From: Komagataeibacter medellinensis NBRC 3288
GTDB taxonomy: Bacteria; Pseudomonadota; Alphaproteobacteria; Acetobacterales; Acetobacteraceae
Reading direction: 5' to 3'
Assembly (NCBI RefSeq): GCF_000182745.2
Contig: NC_016027.1
Location: forward strand, 2,138,001-2,202,000
Length of the DNA: 64,000 nucleotides
The translations under genes were made by a program, and so were the position numbers. The stretch's first letter is position 1. Each line of letters starts with the position of its first letter. This document shows positions 45,832 through 54,113 of this stretch, in pieces. Below the pieces are notes generated by a model, which saw only the letters and a list, made by a program, of their open reading frames with translations, did not search any database and had not been told where the DNA came from.

Positions 45832-47217
45832 GTGGTGCCGGAGCAGGGGACAGTGCCGGGCAGCCGCGCGCCTATGCCAGCGGCGCGGCGCATCACGCTG
45901 TGGCCGCGCGGACTGGTGGGGCGCGTCATGTTCGTGCTGCTCGTGGCCGTGGCCCTCGTCTTTGTTGGCAGTTCCGTCTTTTATGAGGAAGCCGAGACCT
46001 ACACCATTGATGACGCCCAGCTTGAACAGGTGGGCGAGCGTCTGGTGATTGACGCGCGCGTGCTGGCGGCAACGCCCACGTCGCAACGCATGGTGCTGGC
46101 CGCCATGCTTTCCACCGGGGACCTGGCGGTAGACTGGCGCACGCCCGCACAACAGGGCATGCTGAAGGTGCAGCCCACTTCCCTGCATATGCTTCATGAC
46201 CGTATGGCGGGCACGCTGCCCGCCCTGCAGGGGGATGCGCTGAACCTGTCGGGCACCATTGCGGGCACGACCGATGTGCGCGGCACACTACGCCTGCCCG
46301 ATGGCAGTTACATGGGCTTCATGGCGCCCGATATTCTCCAGCCCCACCACATGCGCCGCGGGATCGTGTCGGCCGCGATTCTTGCCGGTGCGGTGCTGCT
46401 GGCGGCGGGCATGCTGGTGCGCGCGCTCAGCATGCCGCTACGTGCGCTGGCCGATGTGGCCGATACCGTAGGTTCTGGCCGCTGGGTACCGCTGGCGGAC
46501 AAGGGCCCGCGTGAGGTACGCTATCTGGCCCGTGCCATCAACGCGATGCAGGACCGCATAAACCGCCTGATCGCTGACCGGACCGAGGCACTGGCCGCCG
46601 TCTCGCACGACCTGCGCACACCGCTGGCCCGCCTGCGGCTGCGCGCGGGCTTTCTGGATGATGCGAACGCCCAGAAGGAGATCGAGGCGGACGTGACGGA
46701 AATGGAGGCCATGATCACCGGCGTGCTGGCCTATCTTTCAGGCGAGAAGGACCCCGAACCGGCGCGCCCGACCAATGTCGCCTCCATCCTTGCCACCCGC
46801 GTGGATGATGATGCCGATCAGGGCCGCGACGTGACCTATGCCGGTCCCGATCAGGCGCAGGCCGTGGTCCGCCCGCTGGCGCTCAAGCGCGTTCTGGGCA
46901 ACCTGATTGACAATGCCGTGAATTATGGCGGAAACGCCCATGTCAGCCTGACCGTGATGGCGGACAGCCTGCTGATCCGGGTGGAGGATGACGGCCCCGG
47001 CCTGTCCGATGCCGAGATCGGGCGTGTCACGACGCCCTTCTACCGGGTGGAGGGTTCGCGCTCGCGCAGTACAGGCGGGCTGGGGCTGGGGCTGGCCATC
47101 GTCAGCCGCGAGGTCGCGCGCGATGGCGGCCGCTTCCGGCTATACAATCGCCCGCAGGGCGGCCTGTGCGCCGAAATTGTCCTGCCCCGCAATGCCGTGA
47201 TACGTCCGGCCAGCTAA
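45832..47217 (+). CDS. envZ: EnvZ-like sensor histidine kinase
   Basis: 461 residues from GTG 45832. Two membrane helices (about 30-49 and 178-197) enclose a periplasmic sensor of about 125 residues; HAMP (MPLRALADVADTVGSGRWVP), dimerisation/phosphoacceptor H259 in AAVSHDLRTPLARLRLR, and an ATPase domain with N box NLIDNAVNYGG, G1 VEDDGPGLSDAEI, F box TPFYRVEGSRS and G2 TGGLGLGLAIVSREV. The layout equals EnvZ. It is cotranscribed with the response regulator. The periplasmic signal is unknown. Confidence 0.88.
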   Translation: MVPEQGTVPGSRAPMPAARRITLWPRGLVGRVMFVLLVAVALVFVGSSVFYEEAETYTIDDAQLEQVGERLVIDARVLAATPTSQRMVLAAMLSTGDLAVDWRTPAQQGMLKVQPTSLHMLHDRMAGTLPALQGDALNLSGTIAGTTDVRGTLRLPDGSYMGFMAPDILQPHHMRRGIVSAAILAGAVLLAAGMLVRALSMPLRALADVADTVGSGRWVPLADKGPREVRYLARAINAMQDRINRLIADRTEALAAVSHDLRTPLARLRLRAGFLDDANAQKEIEADVTEMEAMITGVLAYLSGEKDPEPARPTNVASILATRVDDDADQGRDVTYAGPDQAQAVVRPLALKRVLGNLIDNAVNYGGNAHVSLTVMADSLLIRVEDDGPGLSDAEIGRVTTPFYRVEGSRSRSTGGLGLGLAIVSREVARDGGRFRLYNRPQGGLCAEIVLPRNAVIRPAS

Positions 47218-47331
47218 AAGCAGGGCTTAGCGCCCCGGTGGGGTTGGATTCGCGACCGGGTCGATCATATAACAGGACCCGGGCAGTACTTTTGCCTTTC
47301 CCCTGTCCCGTCATGTCTGGAAGACCGAGCT

Positions 47332-47895
47332 ATGTTCATCGAAACGGAAGACACCCCCAATCCTGCCACGCTGAAATTCCTGCCGGGGCGCGAGATCATG
47401 GCCAACGGGGCCACGGCGGATTTTATCAGCCCCGATTCCGTGGCGGGCCGTTCAAAGCTGGCCGAAGTGCTGTTTGACCTTGATGGCGTGGCGCGCGTCT
47501 TTTTCGGCAACGACTTCGTGGCCGTGACCCGTGCCGACAGCACGGAGTGGGAAGGCTTGCGCCCGCAGGTACTCGCGGTTCTGGCCGACTATCTGGCAAC
47601 CGGTCAGGCCGTGGTGGAAAGCGACGCGCAGGTGGTGGAAGACCTGATTGCGCCGGGCGATGAAGAAATCGTCCAGCAGATCAAGGAACTGCTCGATACC
47701 CGCGTGCGCCCCGCCGTGGCGGGCGATGGGGGTGACATCGTGTTCCGCGGCTACCGTGATGGCATAGTCAGGCTGACCATGCAGGGTGCATGCTCGGGCT
47801 GCCCGTCTTCGCGTGCAACACTTAAGCACGGCGTGGAGAACATGCTGCGCCATTATGTGCCCGAAGTGGTATCGGTGGAGCAGGTAGAGGCCTGA
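47332..47895 (+). CDS. NifU-domain Fe-S cluster scaffold protein (NfuA-like)
   Basis: 187 residues with an N-terminal Nfu domain (MFIETEDTPNPATLKFLPGR, FDLDGVARVFFGNDFVAVTR) and a C-terminal NifU domain carrying the CxxC cluster ligands (LTMQGACSGCPSSRATLKHG). Such Nfu proteins deliver [4Fe-4S] clusters, for example to aconitase and succinate dehydrogenase subunits made elsewhere in this window. GGAAG precedes ATG 47332. It leads a run of same-strand genes through lnt. Confidence 0.93.
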   Translation: MFIETEDTPNPATLKFLPGREIMANGATADFISPDSVAGRSKLAEVLFDLDGVARVFFGNDFVAVTRADSTEWEGLRPQVLAVLADYLATGQAVVESDAQVVEDLIAPGDEEIVQQIKELLDTRVRPAVAGDGGDIVFRGYRDGIVRLTMQGACSGCPSSRATLKHGVENMLRHYVPEVVSVEQVEA

Positions 47896-47928
47896 TCGGC
47901 AGGCCTGCGCGTAATCTGGGAATGTTTC

Positions 47929-48513
47929 ATGGCGCTTGACGACGCTGGGCTTGATCTTCTGTTTCGTGATGCACGCACGCCGGTTGCATGGAATGACCGG
48001 CCCGTGGGTCAGGACACGCTGCGGCAGCTATACGATCTGGTCCGCCTTGGGCCGACTTCGGGCAACTGCTGCCCGGCCCGCTTCGTGTTCATCACGACCG
48101 AGAGTTGCCGTGAGCGCCTGCGCCCTGCCCTGTCGGGTGGTAACGTGCAGCGGGTGATGACCGCTCCGGTCACGGTTATCGTCGCGCATGACCCGCTGTT
48201 CTTTGACCGCATGGACACGCTGAACACCGCACCCGGCATCCGGCAGTGGTTTGCAGCCGACGTGGGGCTGGCGGAGGAGACGGCGTTTCGGAACGGCACG
48301 CTGCAAGGTGGCTATCTGATCATGGCCGCGCGCGCGTTGGGGCTGTCCGTGCTGCCGCTGTCAGGGTTTGATGCGGCCATGGTGGAAGACTGTTTCCTGT
48401 CAAACAGGGGCTGGCAGGCCAATTTCCTTGTCAGCCTCGGTTATACCGATGGGCCGCCACCTACGCCTCGCGCGTCGCGCCTGGATTTTGATGACGCCTG
48501 CGTGGTTGTCTAG
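47929..48513 (+). CDS. nitroreductase-family protein, RutE-like (malonic semialdehyde reductase)
   Basis: 194-residue FMN nitroreductase fold closely following RutE/HadB-type enzymes: LDLLFRDARTPVAWNDRPVG, YDLVRLGPTSGNCCPARFVF, GNVQRVMTAPVTVIVAHDPL, GYLIMAARALGLSVLPLSGF and ANFLVSLGYTDG. RutE reduces malonic semialdehyde in pyrimidine degradation, but the rest of the rut operon is absent, so a general NAD(P)H oxidoreductase role is equally possible. It starts 33 bp after the NifU gene and ends 3 bp before tsaB. Confidence 0.87.
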   Translation: MALDDAGLDLLFRDARTPVAWNDRPVGQDTLRQLYDLVRLGPTSGNCCPARFVFITTESCRERLRPALSGGNVQRVMTAPVTVIVAHDPLFFDRMDTLNTAPGIRQWFAADVGLAEETAFRNGTLQGGYLIMAARALGLSVLPLSGFDAAMVEDCFLSNRGWQANFLVSLGYTDGPPPTPRASRLDFDDACVVV

Positions 48514-48516
48514 TCC

Positions 48517-49227
48517 ATGCGGATACTGGTGATGGATGGCGCCCCCGCAGGGGCGGACGCGCAGGCCGTTATCGCCTGCCTGGTAGTGCAGGATGGTGTC
48601 CCGACCCTACTGGCCAGTCGCGTGGCCACGGGGCGGGGGGCGGCCGAGCAGTTCCCCCAGCTTGCTACCGACCTGTTCGCCCAGTGCGGCTGGACCCATG
48701 CCATGCCGGAACTGGTGGGCGTGGTAGTGGGGCCGGGTTCATTTACCGGATTACGGGCCTCGCTTGCCTTTGCCCATGGGCTTTCGGTGGGTTCGGGCTG
48801 CGCGGTGGTGGGAGTTACGGCAGGCGAAGCCATGCGCGATGCCATGCAGGCAGCCGCCCTGCCGTTTTCCGCCCTGTCCCTGTGTTGCACCATTGCGCGG
48901 CGGGGGCGTGTCTTCATTGAAATGCCGGGCGAGGGGGCCGCAACGCAGGTTGAAGCCCATATGCTCGATACGCTTGCCCTGCCCGCAGGCCCGCTGTTAC
49001 TGGCCGGTAATGGTGCCCAATGGGTGCACGATGCCGTAGCGGGCAGGGATGACGTGCATATCCTGCCCCTGATGCAGCCCGACCCGCTGGCCATTGCCGC
49101 CACTGCCCTGCGCCGTTGGCAGGGCGACCTGCCGCCACTGGCCGCACAGCCGCTTTATGTGGATGCACCGGAGGCAAAGCTGCCTGCCGCAGGCCTGCGG
49201 CCCGCCCCGGTTCCGCCTCCTGCATGA
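48517..49227 (+). CDS. tsaB: tRNA threonylcarbamoyladenosine synthesis protein TsaB
   Basis: Inactive-kinase partner of TsaD in t6A37 modification of ANN-decoding tRNAs. 236 residues, ASKHA fold, with the family block VVVGPGSFTGLRASLAFAHG followed by SGCAVVGVTAGEAMRDAM. The C-terminus is Pro-rich and short. Its stop overlaps the rimI start (ATGA), the usual tsaB-rimI coupling in Alphaproteobacteria. Confidence 0.92.
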   Translation: MRILVMDGAPAGADAQAVIACLVVQDGVPTLLASRVATGRGAAEQFPQLATDLFAQCGWTHAMPELVGVVVGPGSFTGLRASLAFAHGLSVGSGCAVVGVTAGEAMRDAMQAAALPFSALSLCCTIARRGRVFIEMPGEGAATQVEAHMLDTLALPAGPLLLAGNGAQWVHDAVAGRDDVHILPLMQPDPLAIAATALRRWQGDLPPLAAQPLYVDAPEAKLPAAGLRPAPVPPPA

Positions 49228-49670
49228 ACCCGCCCCCCGTAGCCGCCATAACCCCGCATGCCGCCATGCTGGCGCGGGTCCATGCCACAGCCTTCGCGCC
49301 GCTGCACCGCTGGGATGCGCCCGCCATGCAGGCGTTGGTGGACATGCCGGGGGTCTTTACCCTGCTGGCCCCGCAGGGCAGGGGAGATTCGGCTGGTTTC
49401 ATCATGGCGCGCACGGTGTTTGATGAAGCCGAGATCCTGACCTTCGCCGTTGACCCCGCATGGCGGCGGCAGGGTATCGGGCGCGACCTGCTGGCGCGTT
49501 GCGTGCGTTCGGTGGCACAGGGTGGGGCGACGAGCCTGTTTTTGGAAGTGGCGCAGGACAATGCGCCTGCCCTTGCCCTGTATCGTGGCGCCGGATTCGC
49601 GCAGGTGGGCCTACGGCGTGACTATTACCCTGACGGGACGGATGCCTGTGTGATGCAGCTCACGATTTGA
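49224..49670 (+). CDS. rimI: ribosomal-protein-alanine N-acetyltransferase (RimI-like GNAT)
   Basis: 148-residue GNAT: acetyl-CoA loop VDPAWRRQGIGRDLLARCVR and the C-terminal LFLEVAQDNAPALALYRGAG FAQVGLRRDYY typical of RimI, which acetylates the S18 N-terminus. The ATG at 49224 overlaps the tsaB stop; the open frame extends back inside tsaB. Its 3' end overlaps the convergent tusA-like gene by 11 bases. Confidence 0.92.
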   Translation: MNPPPVAAITPHAAMLARVHATAFAPLHRWDAPAMQALVDMPGVFTLLAPQGRGDSAGFIMARTVFDEAEILTFAVDPAWRRQGIGRDLLARCVRSVAQGGATSLFLEVAQDNAPALALYRGAGFAQVGLRRDYYPDGTDACVMQLTI

Positions 49671-49899
49671 GCACGACCAGCTGGTGTGTCATGCCATCTG
49701 CTTCTGTCTGTATTTCTTCCACAACATGCCCCAGCAGTCCCAGACTGCGCGATACATTGTCCAGCGGGGTTGCGCCACGCAGGCGTACAAGCAGTTTTTC
49801 TCCGGTAGAAAGACTGTCAAGGGCCAGACGGGTACGAACGAAAGTCATGGGACATACTTCATGGGTGATATCCAGTACCGTCATTTCAATATCAGACAT
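49660..49899 (-). CDS. TusA/SirA-fold sulfur carrier-like protein
   Basis: 79 residues. The fold is recognised by DITHEVCPMTFVRTRLALDS (the sulfur-carrying Cys followed by Pro at the N-terminus of helix 1) and LLVRLRGATPLDNVSRSLGL LGH. TusA-like proteins transfer persulfide sulfur to tRNA thiolation or other pathways; here specificity is unknown. ATG 49897-49899 (or 49884) is the start. It converges on rimI, overlapping its end, and is divergent from mucR across 93 bp. Confidence 0.85.
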   Translation of the reverse strand: MSDIEMTVLDITHEVCPMTFVRTRLALDSLSTGEKLLVRLRGATPLDNVSRSLGLLGHVVEEIQTEADGMTHQLVVLKS

Positions 49900-49992
49900 A
49901 TTACCACAAAACCTCTGTTGCTGGCGGTTGCGATCTTTCTGGAATTATTTATATAAGATGCATCATTATTCCAGAGTGACAGGATCAGATTG

Positions 49993-50397
49993 ATGGCTGA
50001 TGAAACGGCAGAAGTGGAAGTGCGTGAACTGGCTGCCGAAATCGTTTCGGCATACGTATCCCGTAACGAACTTGAGGCAGAGATGCTGCCCGGTCTGATT
50101 CACCGGGTCTATGAGGCCGTGGCATCGCTCGGGCGCACGGAACCCGCGCCTGCAAAGCCAGTGCCCGCCGTTCCGCTAAAGAAGTCGATCTTCCCCGATT
50201 ACATCGTCTGCCTTGAGGACGGCAAGAAGCTGAAAATGCTCAAGCGTCACCTCAAGACCGCCTACAACATGACCCCTGATGAATACCGCGAGCGCTGGGG
50301 TCTGCCGCATGACTACCCCATGGTTGCCCCGAACTATGCCAGCCACCGCTCCTCGCTTGCCCGCAAGATCGGCCTTGGCACGAAACGTGAGGACTGA
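49993..50397 (+). CDS. MucR/Ros-family transcriptional regulator
   Basis: 134 residues, alphaproteobacterial Ros/MucR: an N-terminal helical part (VRELAAEIVSAYVSRNEL), a Pro/Ala hinge, and the zinc-finger DNA-binding core FPDYIVCLEDGKKLKMLKRH LKTAYNMTPDEYRERWGLPH. The finger has the Cys-Asp-His-His arrangement (CLED...KRHL) seen in MucR, not the C2H2 of Ros. It regulates exopolysaccharide, motility and cell-cycle genes in relatives. ATG 49993 follows ACAGGAT. The 93-bp upstream gap is AT-rich, as expected for a self-binding regulator. Confidence 0.9.
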   Translation: MADETAEVEVRELAAEIVSAYVSRNELEAEMLPGLIHRVYEAVASLGRTEPAPAKPVPAVPLKKSIFPDYIVCLEDGKKLKMLKRHLKTAYNMTPDEYRERWGLPHDYPMVAPNYASHRSSLARKIGLGTKRED

Positions 50398-50461
50398 ACC
50401 ACACGGTGTGTGGTAATATGGACAGATCCCTGCATGATCGGTGACACCCATAAATATGGTG

Positions 50462-50947
50462 ATGGACAGTAACGGATTACAGACGCGCATCGAGCGCATG
50501 TGCATCGAGCGTGGACTGAAGATGACAGGCCAGCGCCGGGTCATCGCGCGTGTGCTGTCCGAAGCTCATGATCACCCCGATGTGGAGGAACTCTACCGTC
50601 GTGCCTCCCTTCTGGATGGGCGGATATCGGTTGCCACGGTGTACCGTACCGTTCGCCTGCTGGAAGAAAATGGCATCCTTGAGCGGCGTGATTTCGGTGG
50701 CAGCCGCGCGCGTTACGAGACGACCGGGGAAGGCGACCACTACCACCTCATCGACGTGGAAAGCGGGCAGGTGGTGGAGTTTACGCACGCCGACCATGCC
50801 GAACTGCTGCGCCGGATCACAGCCGAACTGGGGTTTGATCTGGTATCTCATCGGCTGGAACTGTTTGCGCGCAGGTTGCCTGACGTGCCAGAAGAACAGA
50901 CGACACAGGTGGCGCAAACGCAGCGGAAAGGCAGATCACGGCCTTGA
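50462..50947 (+). CDS. fur: Fur-family metal-responsive regulator
   Basis: 161 residues, winged helix (CIERGLKMTGQRRVIARVLS, HPDVEELYRRASLLDGRISVATVYRTVRLLEENGIL) and dimerisation/metal domain (GDHYHLIDVESGQVVEFTHA DHAELL) with the His/Glu ligands. The C-terminal CxxC pair of E. coli Fur is missing, as in alphaproteobacterial Fur/Mur proteins, so it may sense manganese rather than iron. The ATG at 50462 is chosen by comparison; a GTG at 50441 and ATG at 50456 are in frame and no clear ribosome binding site decides. Its last codon overlaps the olsB start (TTGA). Confidence 0.92.
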   Translation: MDSNGLQTRIERMCIERGLKMTGQRRVIARVLSEAHDHPDVEELYRRASLLDGRISVATVYRTVRLLEENGILERRDFGGSRARYETTGEGDHYHLIDVESGQVVEFTHADHAELLRRITAELGFDLVSHRLELFARRLPDVPEEQTTQVAQTQRKGRSRP

Positions 50948-51789
50948 GTATCGAGAAGACCATTCACTCCCTTTCTACATTGGACCTTGAACGCAACGGT
51001 TTCCCTGAACTGCGAGGGGGTAATCTTGGCGTCAGGATTGCCGCGACCGAAGAGGAACGCGATGCCGCGCAGGCACTGCGTTACCGGGTGTTCTATGAGG
51101 AAATGGGGGCCCGCCCCGATTCCCGTACGGCCCGCCTGCGTCGCGATGTGGACGAATTCGATGAATATGCCGATCACCTTCTTGTGATCGACCATGCCAT
51201 TTCCTCGGGCGCGCGCGGCGTTGTGGGTACGTATCGCCTCATGCAGGGCGATGCGGCCAGAAAGCTGGGCAGGTTCTATACATCCAACGAATACGACATC
51301 TCCCCTCTGACCGATTTTCCCGGCCGCTTGCTCGAAGTCGGGCGCTCCTGCGTGGATCAGAACTATCGTGGCCGCGCTGCCATGCAACTGTTATGGCGGG
51401 GCATTGCCTCCTACATTTTCCTTCACCGGATCGATGTGCTGTTCGGTTGCGCCAGTCTGCCGGGGACCGACCCCGATGCACTGTCCGATGAACTGACCTA
51501 TCTCTACCAGAACCATCTTGCCCCACCTGCGCTGCGCGTGCGCGCCGTGCCGGAACGGCGGGTGGAAATGCTGCGTTCCGACCCGCAACTGCTTGACCAC
51601 CGGCGCACGCTTGCCCGCTTGCCCCCGCTGATAAAGGGGTACCTGCGACTGGGCGGGTATATTGGTGATGGCGCGGTGATTGATGAGCAGTTCAACACCA
51701 TTGATGTGGCAGTTCTGGTCAAGAGTGAACTGCTGGCCGACAAGTATTACCGCCATTACGAGCGCCGCCTGCGTGACGCGCTGGACTAA
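50944..51789 (+). CDS. olsB: L-ornithine N-alpha-acyltransferase (OlsB-like)
   Basis: Makes lyso-ornithine lipid from ornithine and a 3-hydroxyacyl-ACP, the first step of phosphate-free ornithine lipids. The 281 residues match OlsB/hemolysin-like GNATs: AQALRYRVFYEEMGARPDS, RRDVDEFDEYADHLLVID, GVVGTYRLMQGDAARKLGRF, LLEVGRSCVDQNYRGRAAMQ and LFGCASLPGTDPDA. A TTG at 50944 overlaps the fur stop (TTGA). The second enzyme OlsA is not adjacent; the next gene is lnt. Confidence 0.9.
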   Translation: MSIEKTIHSLSTLDLERNGFPELRGGNLGVRIAATEEERDAAQALRYRVFYEEMGARPDSRTARLRRDVDEFDEYADHLLVIDHAISSGARGVVGTYRLMQGDAARKLGRFYTSNEYDISPLTDFPGRLLEVGRSCVDQNYRGRAAMQLLWRGIASYIFLHRIDVLFGCASLPGTDPDALSDELTYLYQNHLAPPALRVRAVPERRVEMLRSDPQLLDHRRTLARLPPLIKGYLRLGGYIGDGAVIDEQFNTIDVAVLVKSELLADKYYRHYERRLRDALD

Positions 51790-51831
51790 TGCTGGAGTGG
51801 TTCGCAACCGGCAGGTGGACCGTAGCTCTTC

Positions 51832-53364
51832 ATGACATTTCTGTTGCGCAAATATGTGGCACTTGCCCGCCTGCACGGCTGGCGGGCCGATCTGGTTATG
51901 GTTCTGGCGGGCGGCCTCTATGCCCTTGCTTTTCCGCCGGTCCATGCGGTCATCATGCTGCCGGTTGCCTTCTGCCTGCTGGCTCTGGCTATTGATAACG
52001 CCATGGGTTGGCGGGAGGCGGCAAGGCGCGGTTTCCTGTTTGCCATGGGACTGTACAGTGTCGGGCTGTACTGGCTCATGTATGCCATCTTGCTGCGGGC
52101 GGACGATTTCTGGTGGCTGGTGCCACTCGCTTCCCCCGGTTGTGCGCTGATCCTGGCGCCGCTGAGCGCTCTGTCGGCCGGTGTGTCCCGGCTTGTGCCG
52201 CGCGGCACGGGGCGGCTGGTGGTTCTGGCCGCGCTATGGACCCTGACGGATATGGCGCGGGTCTATGTATTCAGCGGTTTCCCATGGAATCCGCCGGGCA
52301 GTGTCTGGGAATTTCCAGGCTTTGCGGGCGATGTCCTGATCCAGCCCGCTGCCTGGATCGGGGTGGATGGACTGACCCTGCTGACCTGCCTGCTCTCGCT
52401 TGCGCCGTTATACCAGCGTGTGGGGCGCTTGGCCTGTCTGGGTCTTGTGGTGGTGTGGGTCGGGGCCGGTGCGCTGCGTCTGGGCAGCCTGCACGATACC
52501 TATGGTCATAACCCCGAAGTGGTACTGGTGCAGGGCAATGTGCCGGAATCCGACAAGATTTCCGGGAATGCAGATGTTGCGATCTTTCGCCGCTATCTTG
52601 GCCTGACCCGTGAGGGGGTGGCACAGGGTGTTGCGCAGGCACAGGGGCGGCCGGTCGTATTCGCCTGGCCTGAATCGGCCTTTCCCGGCCTGTTGCTGGA
52701 AGATGACATTGCGCGCCCCATGATCGCGCAGGCAGGCCAGGGGGCTGATGCTGGTGTGATCGGTACCGTGCGATGGCTGCAGGATGACCATCACTGGCGT
52801 AACAGCATGGCGGCTCTGCTGCCGCCTGATGGTGTGGCCGCCGCCGTTTATGACAAGGCGCATCTGGTTCCCTTTGGTGAGTACCAGCCCGCACTTCTGC
52901 CCTTTCATGTTGTGCCGGGGGAGGGAATGACCCCCGGCCCTGCAGTACAGACATGGCACCTGCCCGGCATTGCCCCGGTGGGGCCGCTGATCTGTTACGA
53001 GGTGATTTTCTCAGGGCAGGTCGTTGATCCCCATGACCGGCCGACATGGCTGCTGAACAGCACGAACGATGCCTGGTATGGCAATAGCGCAGGCCCCCGC
53101 CAGCATCTGGCAGCGGTGCGGATGCGTGCGGTAGAAGAAGGCCTGCCGGTGGCGCGTGCTGCCAATACCGGAATCTCGGCCGTTTATGACGGTCGTGGCC
53201 ATGAACTTGCGCGTCTGGGTTGGGGGCTGCAAGGGGTGCTGGTCCATGCCGTGCCTGATGCCCTGCCCTGTACGGTTTTTGGCCGGTTCGGGCGCTGGAT
53301 TCCGCTGGTGCTTGTGCTGGCTGTCGGTCTGGCTGGTTTCTGGCGCAGTAAACGTGCGGGTTGA
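51832..53364 (+). CDS. lnt: apolipoprotein N-acyltransferase
   Basis: Final step of lipoprotein maturation, N-acylating the lipid-modified Cys in the inner membrane. 510 residues: six N-terminal membrane helices (LVMVLAGGLYALAFPPVHAV onward), SGFPWNPPG, and the nitrilase domain with triad Glu in FAWPESAFPGLL, Lys in YDKAHLVPFGEYQP and Cys in GPLICYEVIFSG, followed by NDAWYGNSAGPRQHLAAVRM. The start lies 42 bp after olsB. A 29-bp palindrome (53402-53430) follows and may act as terminator. Confidence 0.95.
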   Translation: MTFLLRKYVALARLHGWRADLVMVLAGGLYALAFPPVHAVIMLPVAFCLLALAIDNAMGWREAARRGFLFAMGLYSVGLYWLMYAILLRADDFWWLVPLASPGCALILAPLSALSAGVSRLVPRGTGRLVVLAALWTLTDMARVYVFSGFPWNPPGSVWEFPGFAGDVLIQPAAWIGVDGLTLLTCLLSLAPLYQRVGRLACLGLVVVWVGAGALRLGSLHDTYGHNPEVVLVQGNVPESDKISGNADVAIFRRYLGLTREGVAQGVAQAQGRPVVFAWPESAFPGLLLEDDIARPMIAQAGQGADAGVIGTVRWLQDDHHWRNSMAALLPPDGVAAAVYDKAHLVPFGEYQPALLPFHVVPGEGMTPGPAVQTWHLPGIAPVGPLICYEVIFSGQVVDPHDRPTWLLNSTNDAWYGNSAGPRQHLAAVRMRAVEEGLPVARAANTGISAVYDGRGHELARLGWGLQGVLVHAVPDALPCTVFGRFGRWIPLVLVLAVGLAGFWRSKRAG

Positions 53365-53401
53365 TCCCGGTTGGCCGACCTAAGCAGTAACTGAGGGGCC
53401 G

Positions 53402-53430
53402 ATATTCATGCATTTAAAATGCATGAATAT
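53402..53430. repeat. 29-bp perfect palindrome between lnt and the XRE gene
   Basis: Arms ATATTCATGCATTT and AAATGCATGAATAT are separated by a single A. It is 37 bp behind the lnt stop and about 200 bp before the regulator start, in AT-rich DNA followed by TTTTCC. It may form an AT-rich hairpin terminator or an operator; the sequence alone does not decide. Confidence 0.7.
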
Positions 53431-53474
53431 TTTCCTAATTTTTTCTCTCTTTCGCAGCATTGGAAAATTTTATG

Positions 53475-53497
53475 CATTCCAGCCTTGTCTTGGAATG
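53475..53497. promoter_or_regulatory. inverted repeat upstream of the XRE regulator
   Basis: CATTCCA at 53475-53481 and TGGAATG at 53491-53497, spacer 9 bp. It lies in the same 265-bp AT-rich gap, about 135 bp before the regulator, and may be an operator for that gene. AT-rich boxes such as TATATT follow at 53516-53524. Confidence 0.35.
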
Positions 53498-53629
53498 ATT
53501 CCATATAAAAATAGGATATATTATAGCGTGATTTGATTTAGAAAGCCTTAACATCCGGGACAGACATCAAAATTATTCTCTTTTTCGGTGGGCTCTAGAA
53601 TATCAGACACGGAAGGTAAGGCCATTATT

Positions 53630-54103
53630 GTGACCGGGAAAATGCCAGCAACATCCAATCCTGTTGATGTGCATGTTGGTAACCGTATCCGCTTGCGGCG
53701 CACATTGCTGGGCATGTCACAGGAGCGTCTGGGCAATGCCCTGGGCCTTACATTCCAGCAGGTCCAGAAATACGAGCGCGGTCGTAACCGGGTGGGGGCG
53801 TCACGGCTGTATGATCTGGCCTGTGTCCTGGATGTCCCGGTGGCTTTTTTCTTTGTGGGGCTGCCCGACGCGGTTGACAGCATGGATGCGGGCACGGCCG
53901 GGCCGGAAGGTGTGTCCGAGCCGGGCGTGCAGCTTGCCGAGACTATGGTGGTAGCCGAGACGCCTTCGTCCGCTGCTACCGAGGATCTGGGTCTCTTCTC
54001 GCGCCGTGAGACCATCGAACTGGTGCGGGCCTATTATGGAATCGAGGATAGCAGCACACGCCGCCGCGTGCTTGACCTTGTCCGTTCAATGGGGGCGTAC
54101 TGA
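53630..54103 (+). CDS. XRE-family helix-turn-helix regulator
   Basis: About 157 residues. The HTH_3 domain (residues about 14-72) reads VHVGNRIRLRRTLLGMSQER, LGNALGLTFQQVQKYERGRN, RVGASRLYDLACVLDVPVAF, followed by an acidic linker and a C-terminal piece (SRRETIELVRAYYGIEDSST, RRRVLDLVRSMGAY) shared by a common alphaproteobacterial family found beside lnt and metK. GTG 53630 has GTAAGG about 10 bp upstream; ATG 53642 is the alternative. The expected metK and trmB genes do not follow here. Target genes are unknown. Confidence 0.88.
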   Translation: MTGKMPATSNPVDVHVGNRIRLRRTLLGMSQERLGNALGLTFQQVQKYERGRNRVGASRLYDLACVLDVPVAFFFVGLPDAVDSMDAGTAGPEGVSEPGVQLAETMVVAETPSSAATEDLGLFSRRETIELVRAYYGIEDSSTRRRVLDLVRSMGAY

Positions 54104-54113
54104 AACAGCGGGA

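Noticed and set aside
47218-47331. GC-rich gap between envZ and the NifU gene with tRNA-like bits (GGTTGGATTCGCGACC)
   Set aside because: No cloverleaf can be folded; treated as ordinary spacer.
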